NCBI RefSeq assembly: GCF_000213175.1 | Contig: NW_009799100.1 | Coordinates: 1,818,705-1,882,704 of the forward strand | Length of the DNA: 64,000 bases | Direction: 5' to 3' | Source: Neurospora tetrasperma FGSC 2508 | Lineage: Eukaryota > Ascomycota > Sordariomycetes > Sordariales > Sordariaceae | Shown here: in pieces, positions 21,719 through 34,354 of the stretch | Layout of the letters: each line of letters starts with the position of its first letter | Numbering within the stretch: position 1 is the stretch's first letter | Made by a program: the position numbers and the translations under genes | The notes under the pieces: model-generated | Database searches by the model: none | Seen by the model: only the letters and a program-made list of their open reading frames with translations | Told to the model about the DNA's origin: nothing

Positions 21719-24700
21719 TCCCTTTAACCTATTTTAAATAGTAATTAAAGGTACTTCTTCGCTTTACTATATTTATTACCGGAAATAATAATAATCCTAC
21801 TTACTAGGGTAACCCCGCGAACCTTATTTTTATATACTAATAGTTCGAGGCTATATAGAATTATATCCGCTAATTTGAAGCCTAGCCCGAAGTTAGATCC
21901 GGTACCCCCGAAGCGAAGGTAGGAGAGGATATTCTACTTATTAACCGTCCTAAATTTAAATTAATTATACTTAAAGAGTACGATAGATAATAATCTACCT
22001 TTACGGGATTCCTAATCTAAATACAAACTTATCTCTACTTCTATAGAAATTAATTCGGTTTTAAATTTAATAAAGTAACTTATATAAGAACTAGGCTAAT
22101 AAATAAAGCTTTTACTTAGTACGAGCCTATCTTTAAAAACTTCTATAAGAATAGAAATAATACTTCGGACTCTAATAAGAAGATTCTAAATAATTATAAC
22201 GAATTTATTAAAGCCTTTACTCAAATTTTTAAAAAAAAGGATAAGATTCGTTAGGCTTAGGAATACTTAATTTAACTTCAATAAATTAAATTTATTTTAA
22301 TTTATATTACGTTCTTTAAGTAGGATGCCCTTTATAATAATATTAATAATAATAGGCTAATATAATTATTCTATAATAGCTTTAAGGAAAGAATTAAAAA
22401 CGAGCTCTGTAAGGAAGACCGTCCCGAAACTATTAATATATATATTAATATAGTTATTTATATCGATAATCGGCTATTCTAACGGAAGTAGGAAAGGAAA
22501 GGAAGAGTAACTCCCTTCGTTCCTTCTAAAACCTACTATACTAATACTAAGAAGAAAAGGATTTAGGGAATTTACTTTTCCAAAATTACTTATTTAGGAC
22601 CTATAGAAATTAATATAATTTAGGTAAATTAAAGTAAATAGGATTTTTTAAAGGTTAAGTACTTTAATTATAATAAAATTGGGTATATAAAGAAAGATTA
22701 TTATATACCTAAGTAATTAAACTAGAAGAAAACGGAAACCGCTGTAGTAGAAGGAGTTAGGGTAATTGAAATCGCTAGCGCTAAATATAGTTAAAAAAAC
22801 GCTATAAATAAAGTTATAGACTTTAATTAAGAAGCCTAATAGGAGGCCGACAATAAATATAGATAGGAAGGACCTAATAAGGAAAATCCTAAGGAGGAGG
22901 TATAAAATAATAATATACCCTAAATATAAATATACCGAACCCTAATATAGAAAAAAATTAATAACCTCCCTAATACCGACTGAACTCTCTTTATAGCCGT
23001 ATATATAATAAATATTATTCCGCTACTACTTTCGCCCTTAATATCTATACCCGAAGGATTTAATAATTATAAATTCATTAATTTATATTAATATAACTAC
23101 CCCGATTAGACTGCTAGAAAATATTAAACAGAATTATAGTAATTCTATTTAAATAAGAGTAGAAAGAATGAAAAATAGGAAGCTTTTTAAAAGAAGCGAA
23201 CTATTATTATTAAAGGGAAGCCGTAAACTACTAAAAAATAAACCCTAGAGCTATTTAAAGTATATTAACCGGTCGTAGGAAATATTATATAAATATACCC
23301 CCTTTATTTTACTTACTACTGAATATTATAATTCTAATATATTATTTATAATTATTCCGAATATTATAGGAAGAAACGGGATAACTATTTCTAACCCGTT
23401 AGGAAGTTAAATCGATAGGGATAATTTAGACCCGTTACACGTACCTTTAATTAAAGAGATTTATAAACTACCCTTATTATAGATAAATAGTTCGTATTTA
23501 ATTTATATCCCTTTATATGAATAGATAAATAATTAGTACTTAAGAAATTTATTATATACTCCCGTAACGTCTATACTTATTTAAAATAGGGAGAGACCGA
23601 CCCCTAGTAGTATTAGTACCCAATATCCGACTACCCTATTTATATAAAATAGAAAGTATAGGTATATAAAGCGGAAATTGTATATTATATCCGATAAATT
23701 AATATAACCGAAAGTACTAAGGATAAAAAAATTATTTATTTAGTATAATTATAAGAATACTATTCGCTAAATAAGCCTAAATTTAAGGAAGAGGATACTT
23801 TTAATAACTATTATTAGGAATTAAAAAACGGTTTAAAGCCTTTAGGGAGGCCTAGTAGAAATTAAATCCTTAAATAAAATAAATTATCCGGCGATACAAC
23901 TATTAGAAAAATAAAATTTAAGACCCTATAATACTTATAGAGGTCGCTATTATAAAAGAAGGGAAAGAGGATTAATAATTTAAAATTGTAGTTTATTAAA
24001 AGAATTACTAAATTCTTGTATTAATAGACTCCGGAATTCAATTAAATTTTATTTTACCTAAATTCGTTACTCAATTAAGGATTCCCTAGAAGAAGAAGAA
24101 GGTTCCCTTTATAAAAAAAGGACTTTTTAAAATATAAATTGTAAAATGGAAAATATTATTACTCCCTATTATAGTAGAAGGTAAAATAATTGAAATTAAT
24201 TTTAATGTTATTGAAATAGGGCTATTTAAGGATATAATTTTAGGGTACCTATAGTATATAGTATATAACCTAAATATTAGTTGGAAGGAAGATAACTATT
24301 TATATCCTAGGACGTACCTAATTATTAATAGGAAACCCGGAATATAGTAAAAAGTAAGCCAAAGAGGTAATATTCCTATAGCCCTACTATAAATAGTATA
24401 AAAAATTATAATTTGTATTATCGATAAAAATAGTAAGGTTATAAAAGAAAGGTTAGTAATATTAGTAAAAATATTAATAATTAATATTCAATACAAATTC
24501 GATTATTATTAAAATTAATAAGCGGAGAAGCCGAAGATAGTAATCCTAATTAAGTATTAGGAATACCCGGCTTTCGTTAATAAATACCTTGAAGGATTGT
24601 TACTATAAAGATTATAGGACTATAAAATTAAGTTTAAGGAAGGAATTAAATTTAAATTCTTTAAAGTATATTATATTAATAAAAAGTAGAATATAGAATT

Positions 24701-27700
24701 AAAGAAGTATTTAAACGAAAATTTAAAATAGAAATATATTTGGGAATTTATATCGCTAATAGGGTACCCTATCCTCTTTGTACCGAAGAAGGATAGAAAG
24801 TTACGCTTTTATATAAATTATAGGTAATTGAATTAAGAGATTATAAAAAATAATTATCCCTTACTATTAATTTTATATATCCGAAGTCAATTAGGAGGAG
24901 TATAATACTTTACGCGCCTTAATTTACCTATTACTTATATTTATATCCGAATTAAGGAAGGAAACGAATAGAAGATAGTATTTTATATACCCTACGGATA
25001 CTATAAATACTTCGTTATACCTTTCGGATTAACTAATATATTTATAATATTTTAATCTATTATTAATTATATAATTCGACCCTACTTTAATAAGTTCGCT
25101 ATTTACTATTTAAATAATATTCTTATTTATTCTAAAACTCTTGTAAAATATAAAAAATATATAAAGAAAGTACTAAACGTACTATATAAGTACAAACTCT
25201 CTATTAATATAGAGAAGAGTGAATTTTATATAAAGGAGACTGTATTTTTTAGATATTTAATTTTAGAAAATAAAGTTAGAATAAAATTAAATAAGGTAAA
25301 AGTTATATAGAATTAACCTATACTTAGGAATGTAATTAAAGTCTACGGATTTTTAAAGTTTATTAATTTCTACCGGATATTTATATAGGACTATAGGAAG
25401 ATTATTAGGCCGTTGTACGAATTTATTAAAAAAGAAGCTACTTTTATATAGGGAAAGGAAGAAAAAGAAGCTTTTAAAACTATTTACAACGCTATTACCG
25501 TAGACCCGGTATTAAAATTTCCTAATTTAAATAAACCCTTTAAAATTAAAATTAATATATTAAATTATACTATTAAAGGACAATTAGGGCAACATAATAA
25601 TTAAAGAAAATTATATCCTATAGCTTTCTTTTTAAAGAAATTGGAAGGACCCTATTATAATTACCCTATCTATAATAAAGAATTCTTAATTATTATTAAA
25701 ACGTTTTAAAAATAGAGACTATATTTTAATAGAATTATACATAAAGTATAAATTTATACCGACTATAATAATCTTTAGTACTTTATAATTACGAAGGTAC
25801 TTGATAACCGCTAAATACAATAGGCCGAATTCTTATTAAAATTCAATTTTAAAATTAATTATAAAAAGGGATCGGAGAATATTTGTACTAATATATTAAA
25901 CCGATGAATTAACTATATAAAAAATATTATAGAAGCCTTTATATTTTTATTTTAAGAATAACCGGATAAACTATTTATATACCCCCTATAAAAATAAGTA
26001 AAATACTACGCTATTTATAAGGTTAAAATATAGGACCCTAGGTTTTATATTACTATTGTTACCCTTAAGGAATAATAGAAATAGGAGAATAATTAAAAAA
26101 ATAGAATCGTCCTTTAGAATAATAAATTATAGTACTATAATAAGGCCTACGTTTAGCCTAAGTAGTTCGAAGCGCTTATTATAGGGATATATATATCTAA
26201 GATAGGAGGATATATAGGTATTACCCAAATTATAGTACGGATATAGCAATACTACGATTTTCTAAGAATAAAAACCGAAGTAGCTCAAATATTGTAGGCC
26301 TATAAATATTATAGTAAAATTAGGGTTGCAAAATACAAACTATATAGATTCCTCGAACCTTTAAAAGTTGTAGAAAGACTATAAAGTTTAATAATTATAA
26401 ATTTTATTACTAAATTACTACTATCTATAGATATTACTATAGGGATTATATATAATAGTATATTAATAGTAGTAAATAGGCTAATTAAATAGAATTACTT
26501 CTTACTATATAAGGAAATATAGTTAATAAAGTAATTTATAGATATAATCTATCGGAATATTACTTTAGTATATAATTAGCTGAAGGAATAAATTACGGAT
26601 AAAAATACTAAATTCGTATTTAAGTTTTAATAAGTATTAATAACTAAATTCGGTACTAAAAATAAAATATTAATAATATATTACCTGTAGATAGATAGAT
26701 AAATAAAAAGGATTAATCAAATTGTAGAATAATATTTAAAGAATTATATTAATTTCGAATAAAGCGATTAAATAGAACTATTACCTACAATATAATTAAT
26801 ATACAATACCTCCCCTATAGAAATTACTAAGGTTTCACCTTTCTTTGTAAATTATAGGTATAAGCCAGAACTCTTAGAAGGACTAAATACGAACGTCCCT
26901 AAGGCCTCAATTAAAGCCGAAAAATTGTATATATTATATAAAAAGTTTAAAGGAGAATTGGAATTTATTAAATAAAAAATAAACTAATATTTTAATTTAA
27001 AAAGGCTCGAAGGACCTTACTTTAAAGAGGGGGATAAAATCCTTTTATCTATTAAGAATTTCAGAATAAGGAGACCTAATAAGAAATTTAATAACTAATA
27101 AATAAAGCTATTCAAAATTAAAAAGAAAATCTCTAATATAATATACCAATTGGATATTCCTAATACTATAAAACTAAAATTATACTTATTCTACATCGTA
27201 TTATTAGAACTAGTACCTAAGAATATACGAATTAATATACGAATTAGTATTAAGGATAAAGAAGAAGAATAAAATATAGAATAAATTTTAAATTTAAGGA
27301 TAGAGGAAGGAGAATTAGAATACCTTATTAAATAAAATAGATTTAGCCCCGAAAATAATATGTAAAAACCCGTTAAGAATTTAAATTGTCCTAAGAAACT
27401 AAAGGAATTCTATTAAAGGAACCCGGATCGATCGGGGTAGAAGGACTATCTAATTAGGAAGTAAAGAAGGCCGAAACGTCCGTAAAAGCCCTATTGAATT
27501 TAAGTATAAAGGTAGAAGGAGTAATAAATTCCGTCTACTATTTACCGGACTATATATTAACTTATTCTTCTACGCGCTCCTCCGCTTTTAAAATTTCTAA
27601 TTCCTCTAAATTATACAATAATAATACCCTACCCTTCTCTATAAATTCCCTTTACTCTTACTCTAAACGAACTAATTAAATTACTTACTCTTTTACTTCT

Positions 27701-28151
27701 TCTAAAAAAATTATCCTTATTTTAGATATACAGTTGTATTCCGCCGAAATATAAGTAATTAACCCCAGATTAATAAAATATTAATAAAAATAGTAATAAG
27801 ACTTATACTTAGTATTAGTATCCCTACCTACGTAGGGACGAACGTAGCGGATATACTCGCTATATTTTGTAGACCTATTAACCTTTCGGTAAATAAAACC
27901 CTGTTTAGAGTAATATATATAAGATATAATAATATAACTAAACTTTTTAATATTAATTAATAGTAATTATCATTTAGCTATCGATTTGGACGGATACTTA
28001 TAAATATAGAAGGATAATAATATAATAAGCGGATAAAGAGAAAAAAAGGAAAATTTACTATATTTAAACTAATAGAGGATAGTACTAGAAATAAAAAGAG
28101 GTTAATAATTAATAAACCGTCGAAGGCGTCAATTAAGGAGGGGAGGTATTA

Positions 28152-28598
28152 TATTACAAATTTAAGCGATAATAAGGACTAACTAAACTACTAGAATATT
28201 ATAACTATATAAAGGTAGGGTAGTACAATTATAAGGGCTAGTAAAGCGAGCAAACTTAGGCTCACGCCCGAAGGAAGCTTACAACGTAAACCTAGCTTAC
28301 CCGTAAGCCAGGGCTATACAGTGAGCCAGCTTATAAGGTGAGCCAATACTATTAGTAAGCTATTACTACTATAAATACTCTAGGATAGGAAGTATAGGAT
28401 AGCTAAAATAGTATAAAAGGACGACTAGAAAACTTAGATTATTAAATAGTTCGATAGTAGTTAATACAATTTAATTATTATTATTAAGATTAGTATTACG
28501 AGCATACTTATTGTAAACCCTTTAGCTTTACCGAACGACTCTGATAGTTCTTACCTTCAGCTATCTCATTTAGGCAGATCAGACTGCCGTTCGTCACA
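28152..28598 (+). repeat. 3' LTR of the Gypsy fossil
   Basis: A 447-bp copy of the left LTR. Its right end, GTTCGTCACA, is intact. Mutation is heavier in the half facing the internal region and lighter at the outer end, the mirror image of the 5' LTR. Confidence 0.88.
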
Positions 28599-29429
28599 CT
28601 TTAATATTAAAGATATAGGTAAGTAGGTATATACAATCTTATTAGGAAAGGTTATAGTAGTTAACCCGCCCGGTAATTTAATACGAAAGATATTAGGGAA
28701 TAAAGTAATAGCCGCCTCTACTAGTATTAGTAATAATAATAAATATAAGGGAGGAAGTAATAATCTATTAATTAATATTAATATCGTTAATAATATTAAT
28801 AATAGTAATAGTAGTACTAATATAGAGACTATAAATAGTCTACTATAAACTACGCTAAGGAGGGGTAATTTTAGAGGTTTATACTAACTATACCCTCCTC
28901 TTCTATATTTACTATATCTACTACCCTACTAGTATTTCCCTCCCTACTTTTAATTTCCTTAAGTCTAACTACCTCTTCCTTATACTACTAGCAGTTCCAT
29001 AATTAATTCAGTAATTGTAGGCAGCTCTAATTATAATAATATAGCGGGCACTCTCCCCCTACTAAGTAAAATAATAACTATCAATTCATATACGCCCTTA
29101 AAGTATTTTACTACTATATTCTATAGGTACCCAACCGATTATAAGACTCTTACCACTAAATATACTAACCCTCCTCCTATTTTTATAGTAATTATAATCT
29201 CTATTTAATTATAGGTATTACTATTAATTATATTACTATTGGTAGCGAATAAAGAGGACAAAAGTAGAGAGACTAGAGAATCTCCAATAGAAATTAGAAA
29301 ATTATTTATACTATATCTACCCGTACCTTCGATTTTCAATCTCCGTTCGTTACTACTACCCTCCACCCTGCCTAATCGATCAGTCAAAGAGATTATTACC
29401 AAATTCTTTAAGGCATTCTAAATCGACCG

Positions 29430-29790
29430 AAGTAGGGCTAGTATATAAAGTTCTAATCGCTTTAAAGAATAAGCTCCGGAATAAAGAGGCGCCTCCCGAT
29501 ATATTTATACTCAAAGAATAGCTAGCAAAATAATTTACGAAGCTAAGTTTTATATACAACCTCTATATAGCGTTTAAGGACAGTATTAAAGACTTCCTTA
29601 AAACTAAGTATGCAGTACTAGCAATATAATTAAATTATAATAAATATACCCTCTAACCCCTATTACCATAATTTAATTAACTAATATATACTTTAAACCC
29701 CTAGTTTAATACTATACTCGAATATAGTATTACTAGAGCTCTTACTTCTATAGTAGGCAATACTACTACTAGCGGTCCTAGCGAGTAATA
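29430..29790 (+). pseudogene. unidentified relic coding frame
   Basis: A plus-strand frame keeps a protein-like look (VYKVLIALKNKLRNKEAPPD, then FTKLSFIYNLYIAFKDSIKD and, further on, LEYSITRALTSIVG) over about 120 codons with few interruptions. It is right of the Gypsy insertion and so may be part of the older repeat that the Gypsy element entered. No family recognised. Confidence 0.35.
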
Positions 29791-29865
29791 ACGATACTAC
29801 GAGTCGATTTATAGCGAAAGAGGGGGGTTTCTAGTATTTTAGTATTATTATATAAATAAATACAA

Positions 29866-29912
29866 TTTTTAGTATATTTAGTACTTCTAGCATTTTTAGT
29901 ATTTCTAGCACA
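29866..29912 (+). repeat. imperfect 9-bp tandem repeat
   Basis: About five imperfect copies of an AGTATTTCT-like unit follow one another inside the AT-rich island, between the relic frame and the Tc1/mariner relic. Confidence 0.5.
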
Positions 29913-30149
29913 TAACTCAATTTAATATATATAAATCTATTTCTCCCTTCTATACTCTTTACTACCGCCCTGATATAGTACTTATCTCTCTATACTTAAT
30001 TAATTCGTTAGTATACAACTCCCTACAATCTTTATTTATATTATTAATTTAATTTATTACTAATTTTATATTTTTAAAATAGTTACGGATCTATTATACT
30101 CTATACCCTGCGTTCTATACTAGTCACTTAAGGAATATAATAAAATTAT

Positions 30150-30760
30150 TATTTAATATTTTATTACTACCTTTATTATAGTATACCCTCTTAAACTACT
30201 ATTTAAAATTGCTAAAATATACTTCGATAGGGTTAAATTCAGGAGAGTATAGTAATAAATACTATAATAGAACCCCCTTTTAATTGTATACATACTAGAG
30301 TTTAGTATAGGGGTATTAATTAGTATTATTTATTATTAAAATATTATTACAATTAGGAAATAGATTTATTTTAGAGAGTAGGTATTTTACTATCTAACTC
30401 TAAACCCCGGCCGAATTCGTTGCCCCTCTAAATACTAGTATATTAAGTAGTCTATTTATTATAATAATTAAGAGAAAGTAATACTATATACTATATATAA
30501 ATTTATTTAATACTATTGCAATAGTACTATAGGGTACCTAACTAATATAATAAATACTATCCCTTTAATCTATATTAAACTTATTATAAAATATAAATAT
30601 TTTTATAGTAAATAAAGAAATCTTTAATATCCATTTAGCTACTAGTATAAGGGATTACTATAATACTTTTATATAGAGTCGCTTCTTCTTCCACTTCTCC
30701 TATCGAAGGTGCCGCCGTATAGTCTCAGTCGAAATATATATATTATATTCGTTGGTTAGA
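30150..30760 (-). mobile_element. Tc1/mariner-type (DDE_3) transposase relic
   Basis: On the minus strand, near 30200-30250, the segment YSPEFNPIE is intact; it is the hallmark of the C-terminal catalytic block of DDE_3/Tc1-mariner transposases. Upstream on that strand are a FRGATNSAG-like segment (about 30400) and a FPNCNNILIINNTN segment (about 30345), which correspond to the usual FPGxxSVxxMDNAxxH region with the catalytic Asp eroded to Asn. Several in-frame stops of the CAG-to-TAG type interrupt it. I could not find terminal inverted repeats, so the borders are approximate. Confidence 0.7.
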
Positions 30761-31245
30761 AAGGTATAGATTTTATTGAGGTATAAATTAGGTTTTAGTA
30801 CGAAGAGGTTTATAACTTCCTTTACAATATTAATTATAATTAATAAAGTATAGAGAGTAATATAGTATATATTATACTTTAAGTGCCTATATAGGAAGTT
30901 TTCTAGTATTTTAGGGGGTTCGCGATAGTAGAAATATTTTATTAATATCTATTAGAATATATTTATATTTCTATACACTTTTTACGCTTATACTAATAGT
31001 CTCGGTAAAGTTATTAGGATACTTATTATTTACTAGTATTATTATTATTAATGCCTTTTAGTGAGTATTAGGATAGCGTACTATATCGATAACAGTTTAA
31101 AAGACAATATAAATATTAAAATAAATAATCATACAATTTAGAGTATTAAAATATCGACTTTTTGCACTAGTTTTGGGTAGATTTCGATGTTAAACGATTG
31201 AGTTGAGTCATGTAAAGCGATGTCAAATGGCCAGATTTGTCAAAT

Positions 31246-31310
31246 GCGGTGTGTGTGTGTGTGTGCACGCATATACCCCCGCCAAGACTGCACAGACGAT
31301 TGAGTGTGGG
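31246..31310 (-). repeat. right inverted-repeat copy bounding the AT-rich island
   Basis: The reverse complement of this stretch matches 19491-19575: a CACACTCAATCG core, CTGTGCAGTCTTGGCGGGG, then a CA run and ACCGCA. It is not RIP-mutated and sits at the transition from AT-rich to normal DNA. Confidence 0.8.
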
Positions 31311-32083
31311 AACAATCAGAGCCCTCCGCTCTCCAGTCCGCAGCAAAGCAAACGGCGAACACCACACAACTTCCACTTTCTACGGCCACGAAAAAAATAA
31401 AGAAGGAAAAGGTTATGTTTGCGAGAAGGTAGCACAAGTTCTCAAAAGCTTGGGTTCTTATTGGCTGATAAAACGCCCCAAGGAGGGATTTTGTGATTCA
31501 AACGGCAGAAGTTTGAAGGAAGGTACATAAGATGGGTGGCGTCGGAGTACCGTAGTGACATCGGACGAGTGACTACCGAAGTTACACACGGCGAGGTTCG
31601 AAAGGATGACGAATACAAATTGGTTGAGGATGTATTGTATTATCAACAAGATGACGCCCAAGGCAATGCCCCGCCAGATATCCCTTTCTCGTTTCGAGCA
31701 CCAACCACTGTGGTGAGATGAGGGAGTGTAAATGTAACCCTTCGACGCTATGTACATGTATCCGCGTGTGTGTGATTGGCGCAGTCTGCCGTCCAGCTTA
31801 GTTCAATACTTAGTCAGGCCATGGCACAGAAGAACAACCACATACCCAAGGAATACACAAAATATCGATGGATGATGATGTTCCTTATGAATGTGCGCTT
31901 GTTGGTGGGTATTTGCTATTGCATCCGGAGCTGGTTACTAAAAGATAATCCCGACTATCCATAAGAAGAAAAAAGTCAAAAAAAGGGTGTGTCTAGTGTC
32001 TCCCATCCCCATGCCTTCCAACCTTCTCTATCGGATCACATTCTTGATTTTAATTGCATCTACTATAACTGCATATATATAGG
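31311..32083. other. gene-free stretch between the AT-rich island and the P450 reductase gene
   Basis: About 770 bp of normal composition. It should contain the 3' UTR of the reductase gene. The short open frames seen here overlap in several frames and have no recognisable features. Confidence 0.5.
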
Positions 32084-34354
32084 TTATGACCAGACATCCT
32101 CCTGTAAAGCAGCAGCCGGTTAGTATGCATAGTTTTCCTTCATGCGACCGAACACGGTTTGGGAAGAAAGGGAGGGGAGGAGAGGAGAGGGACGTAGTGG
32201 GAAGATCACAACGTAAACGTACCTGGTACTGATTCGATGACCTCATGTTCTTGACAATCTCCTCGGCCTTGGCCTCGGGGATGCCTCGTTGCTCGGAAAT
32301 GATCTGGCTCAGGACGGTGTTGACCTCGCGCGCCATGTTGGCAGCGTCGCCGCAGACGTAGAAGTAGGCCTTTTGCTCGAGAAGCTGGTTGATCTCCTCG
32401 GCCCTTTCCTTGAGACGGTGCTGGACGTAGACCTTCTTGGGGCCCTCGCGGGAGAAGGCGGTGATGAGCTCGAAGTTGTCGCCAAGGATCTCCTTGGCTT
32501 CCTGGAATTTTCGCCATTTGTGTCAGCATATCGAAGTGACCAGCAACGGTTCCAGTGTGGCGCGTGACTTACCTCCCATTCGTTCTTGTACATGAAGTCC
32601 TCGGTAGACTTGCGGCAGCCAAAGAAGAGCAGAGTCTTGCCAACCTTCTCGCCGTTCTTGGCCTGCTGCACGCGCTCACGAATGAAGCCACGCATGGGCG
32701 CAACACCGGTACCGGGACCAATGCAGATGATGGGCTTGGAGGGATCCGAGGGGAGCTTGAAGTTGGAGTGGCGGACATGAACGGGGACGTGGATACCATC
32801 GTACTTGTTACGGGGGCCAGTGAGTTCGTAGGAAAGACCAAAGGGGCAAGGTTCGGGCTCGCCGTTCTGCTTCTGTTTGAGCGCGAGGAGGTAGTTGGTG
32901 GCAACACCGCGGAAGGGGTCATCACGACCAGGAAGCTGGGTACTTTCGACAACGGCAGTGATGGAAATCTTCTTGGGCTGTTCAAGGGATGAGGACGAGA
33001 TGGAGTAGTAGCGGGGCTGAAGCTTGGTGATGCCCTCGATAAAAGCAGAGAAGGGGATGTTGGTCCATTTCTGACCCTTGCCAACAATATCCAAGACTCT
33101 GGCAATGTTGAGATGGTGAAGACTGATCTTCTCGTAGAAGTAATCCTTTTCGGCGCCGAGCTTGGTCATCTCGGCCCTTGCCTCCGCATCGGGAGCAAAA
33201 GCAGCGAGTTGGGCGAGGAATTGACGAGACACGGGAGCACAAATTTCCATGTGGTAGCGAACGATAGCGTCGTAGGTGGTGGGAGTCGGGAAGGGAACCT
33301 TGGCGGTAGGCTCGAGAGCCTTGACGCTGACAACAGTGTGGCGCTTTTCGGAGAGACCCAGGACGTTCATGAAGCGATCGACCTCCTCACCAGGGTTCGT
33401 GGGCCAAACAGCGATGTGGTCACCAGTCTGGTAGTTGAGGTTAGAGGCGCTGATATCGATATCCATGTGGAGACAGTTGCGGTCCTTGACGGAGAAGAGC
33501 TCGTAGGACTGGGCGATGGGAGCGATGTACGGGTTGTGGGCGTTGAAGGGACCCTTGGCGGTTCCATCGAGATGCATCTTGTTGGGTTCACCGAGATAGA
33601 CTTCAGGGGACTCCTTGGTCAGGCCCTCCCTTTCGACGATGCTGAAGACGGGCTCGTAAACGGCCTCGCGCTCCTCCAAACCCATCCTCTCGGCGAGAGC
33701 CTTCCACATGGGTTCCTTCCAGGCCAAGAAATCTTCTTCCATGGTACCAGCGCCATCATCACCCTCGCCAGCATCTCCGATACGGTGGGCACCCAGCTTC
33801 TGGAGAGCCTTGTCCACATTGCGAACCATGGAGTTGTAGTGCTCATAGGTGTTGTTTCCGAGACCGAACGTGACATAGTTCAGGTTGCCAAGCGCAGGTT
33901 CGTTGCCCTCCGTGAAGTTGACGTCTTCGTTGGTGATGAACTCGTAGAAATCCACAGCGTTATCAGTAGGCTCACCCTCACCATAGGTGGCGAGTACGAA
34001 GAACACCACCTTGTCCTCAGGAATGGTATCAAGATTGTCGAAGTCGTATTCCTCAAGGTCAGCAACCATGGTTTCAAGGCCGAACCGGCTCTTGCCCTCC
34101 TTGGCCAGTCTCGAAGCATAATCCTCAGCAGTACCGGTTTGAGATCCGTAGAAAATGATGCAGTTCTTGCCCTGCTCCTCCATCTTCTCCACAAAGTTTC
34201 TTGTCTTGCCAGCCTTTGCGCCGCTGGCATTGGCCAGAGAGCTCGCATAAGGATCCTTTGTAACGCCCCACAGTTTGCCCTTTGTGAAGTAGGCGACCGT
34301 TCCGAAAAGGATGGCCGCCAGGACCACGAGGTCCAGCGTGTCGAGTTCGGCCAT
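32084..34354 (-). CDS. NADPH-cytochrome P450 reductase
   Basis: This membrane-bound diflavin reductase passes electrons from NADPH through FAD and FMN to endoplasmic-reticulum cytochromes P450, including sterol 14-demethylase. Three exons (34354-32573, 32501-32223, 32101-32084) give 692 residues, the usual length. An N-terminal anchor spans about residues 8-24. The FMN domain has GSQTGTAEDYASRLA near 70 and ATYGEGEPTDNA. The FAD domain has RYYSISSS and GVATNYLL. The NADPH domain has GPGTGVAPMRGFIRER and, in exon 2, YFYVCGDAANMAREV. The last coding exon is only 18 nt and encodes EDVWS; its Trp is the residue that stacks on the flavin in this family. The frame is open upstream of the ATG but only with a GTG. 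It lies about 0.9 kb from the RIP island. Confidence 0.95.

Larger units (their letters stand above)
21257..28603 (+). mobile_element. Ty3/Gypsy (chromovirus-like) LTR retrotransposon fossil, full length, badly broken
   Basis: The element itself spans 21262-28598 and is flanked by an exact 5-bp target duplication, CTTTA, at 21257-21261 and 28599-28603. It has two LTRs and an internal region of about 6.4 kb. In plus-strand order one can still sense a gag-like region (about 21.75-22.7 kb), protease (about 24.0-24.3 kb), reverse transcriptase (about 24.7-25.1 kb), RNase H (about 25.4-25.9 kb), integrase (about 26.3-27.2 kb) and a short chromodomain-like tail (about 27.36-27.45 kb), the order of Ty3/Gypsy rather than Copia. 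It is RIP-mutated throughout, with very many breaks, and is surely dead. The perfect target duplication suggests one insertion event that was later inactivated. Confidence 0.88.
19580..31200. other. AT-rich, RIP-mutated repeat island 1
   Basis: About 11.6 kb with extreme AT content, TA in large excess and CA/TG close to absent, while CC, CT and CG persist. That is the fingerprint of RIP, which converts CpA to TpA on either strand. No open frame longer than about 110 codons remains. Recognisable contents are listed separately: a lysine-rich relic frame, a solo-LTR-like insert, a full-length Gypsy fossil, an unidentified relic frame and a Tc1/mariner relic. By analogy with Neurospora such islands are DNA-methylated, H3K9me3-marked heterochromatin; that is inference. 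Confidence 0.9.

Noticed and set aside
22000-27500. CRISPR-like or other regular repeats in the AT-rich DNA
   Set aside because: The repetitive look comes from TA-rich composition after RIP; there are no regularly spaced repeats, and the host is a fungus.
19491-31310. Idea that the island is a Starship-like giant element
   Set aside because: At about 11.8 kb it is too small, and no tyrosine recombinase (captain) gene is visible at either edge.
19491-31310. Target-site duplication just outside the inverted repeat
   Set aside because: The bases next to the two copies (ACCATT on the left, AACAATC on the right) do not form a direct duplication, so I cannot claim a transposition event for the whole island.
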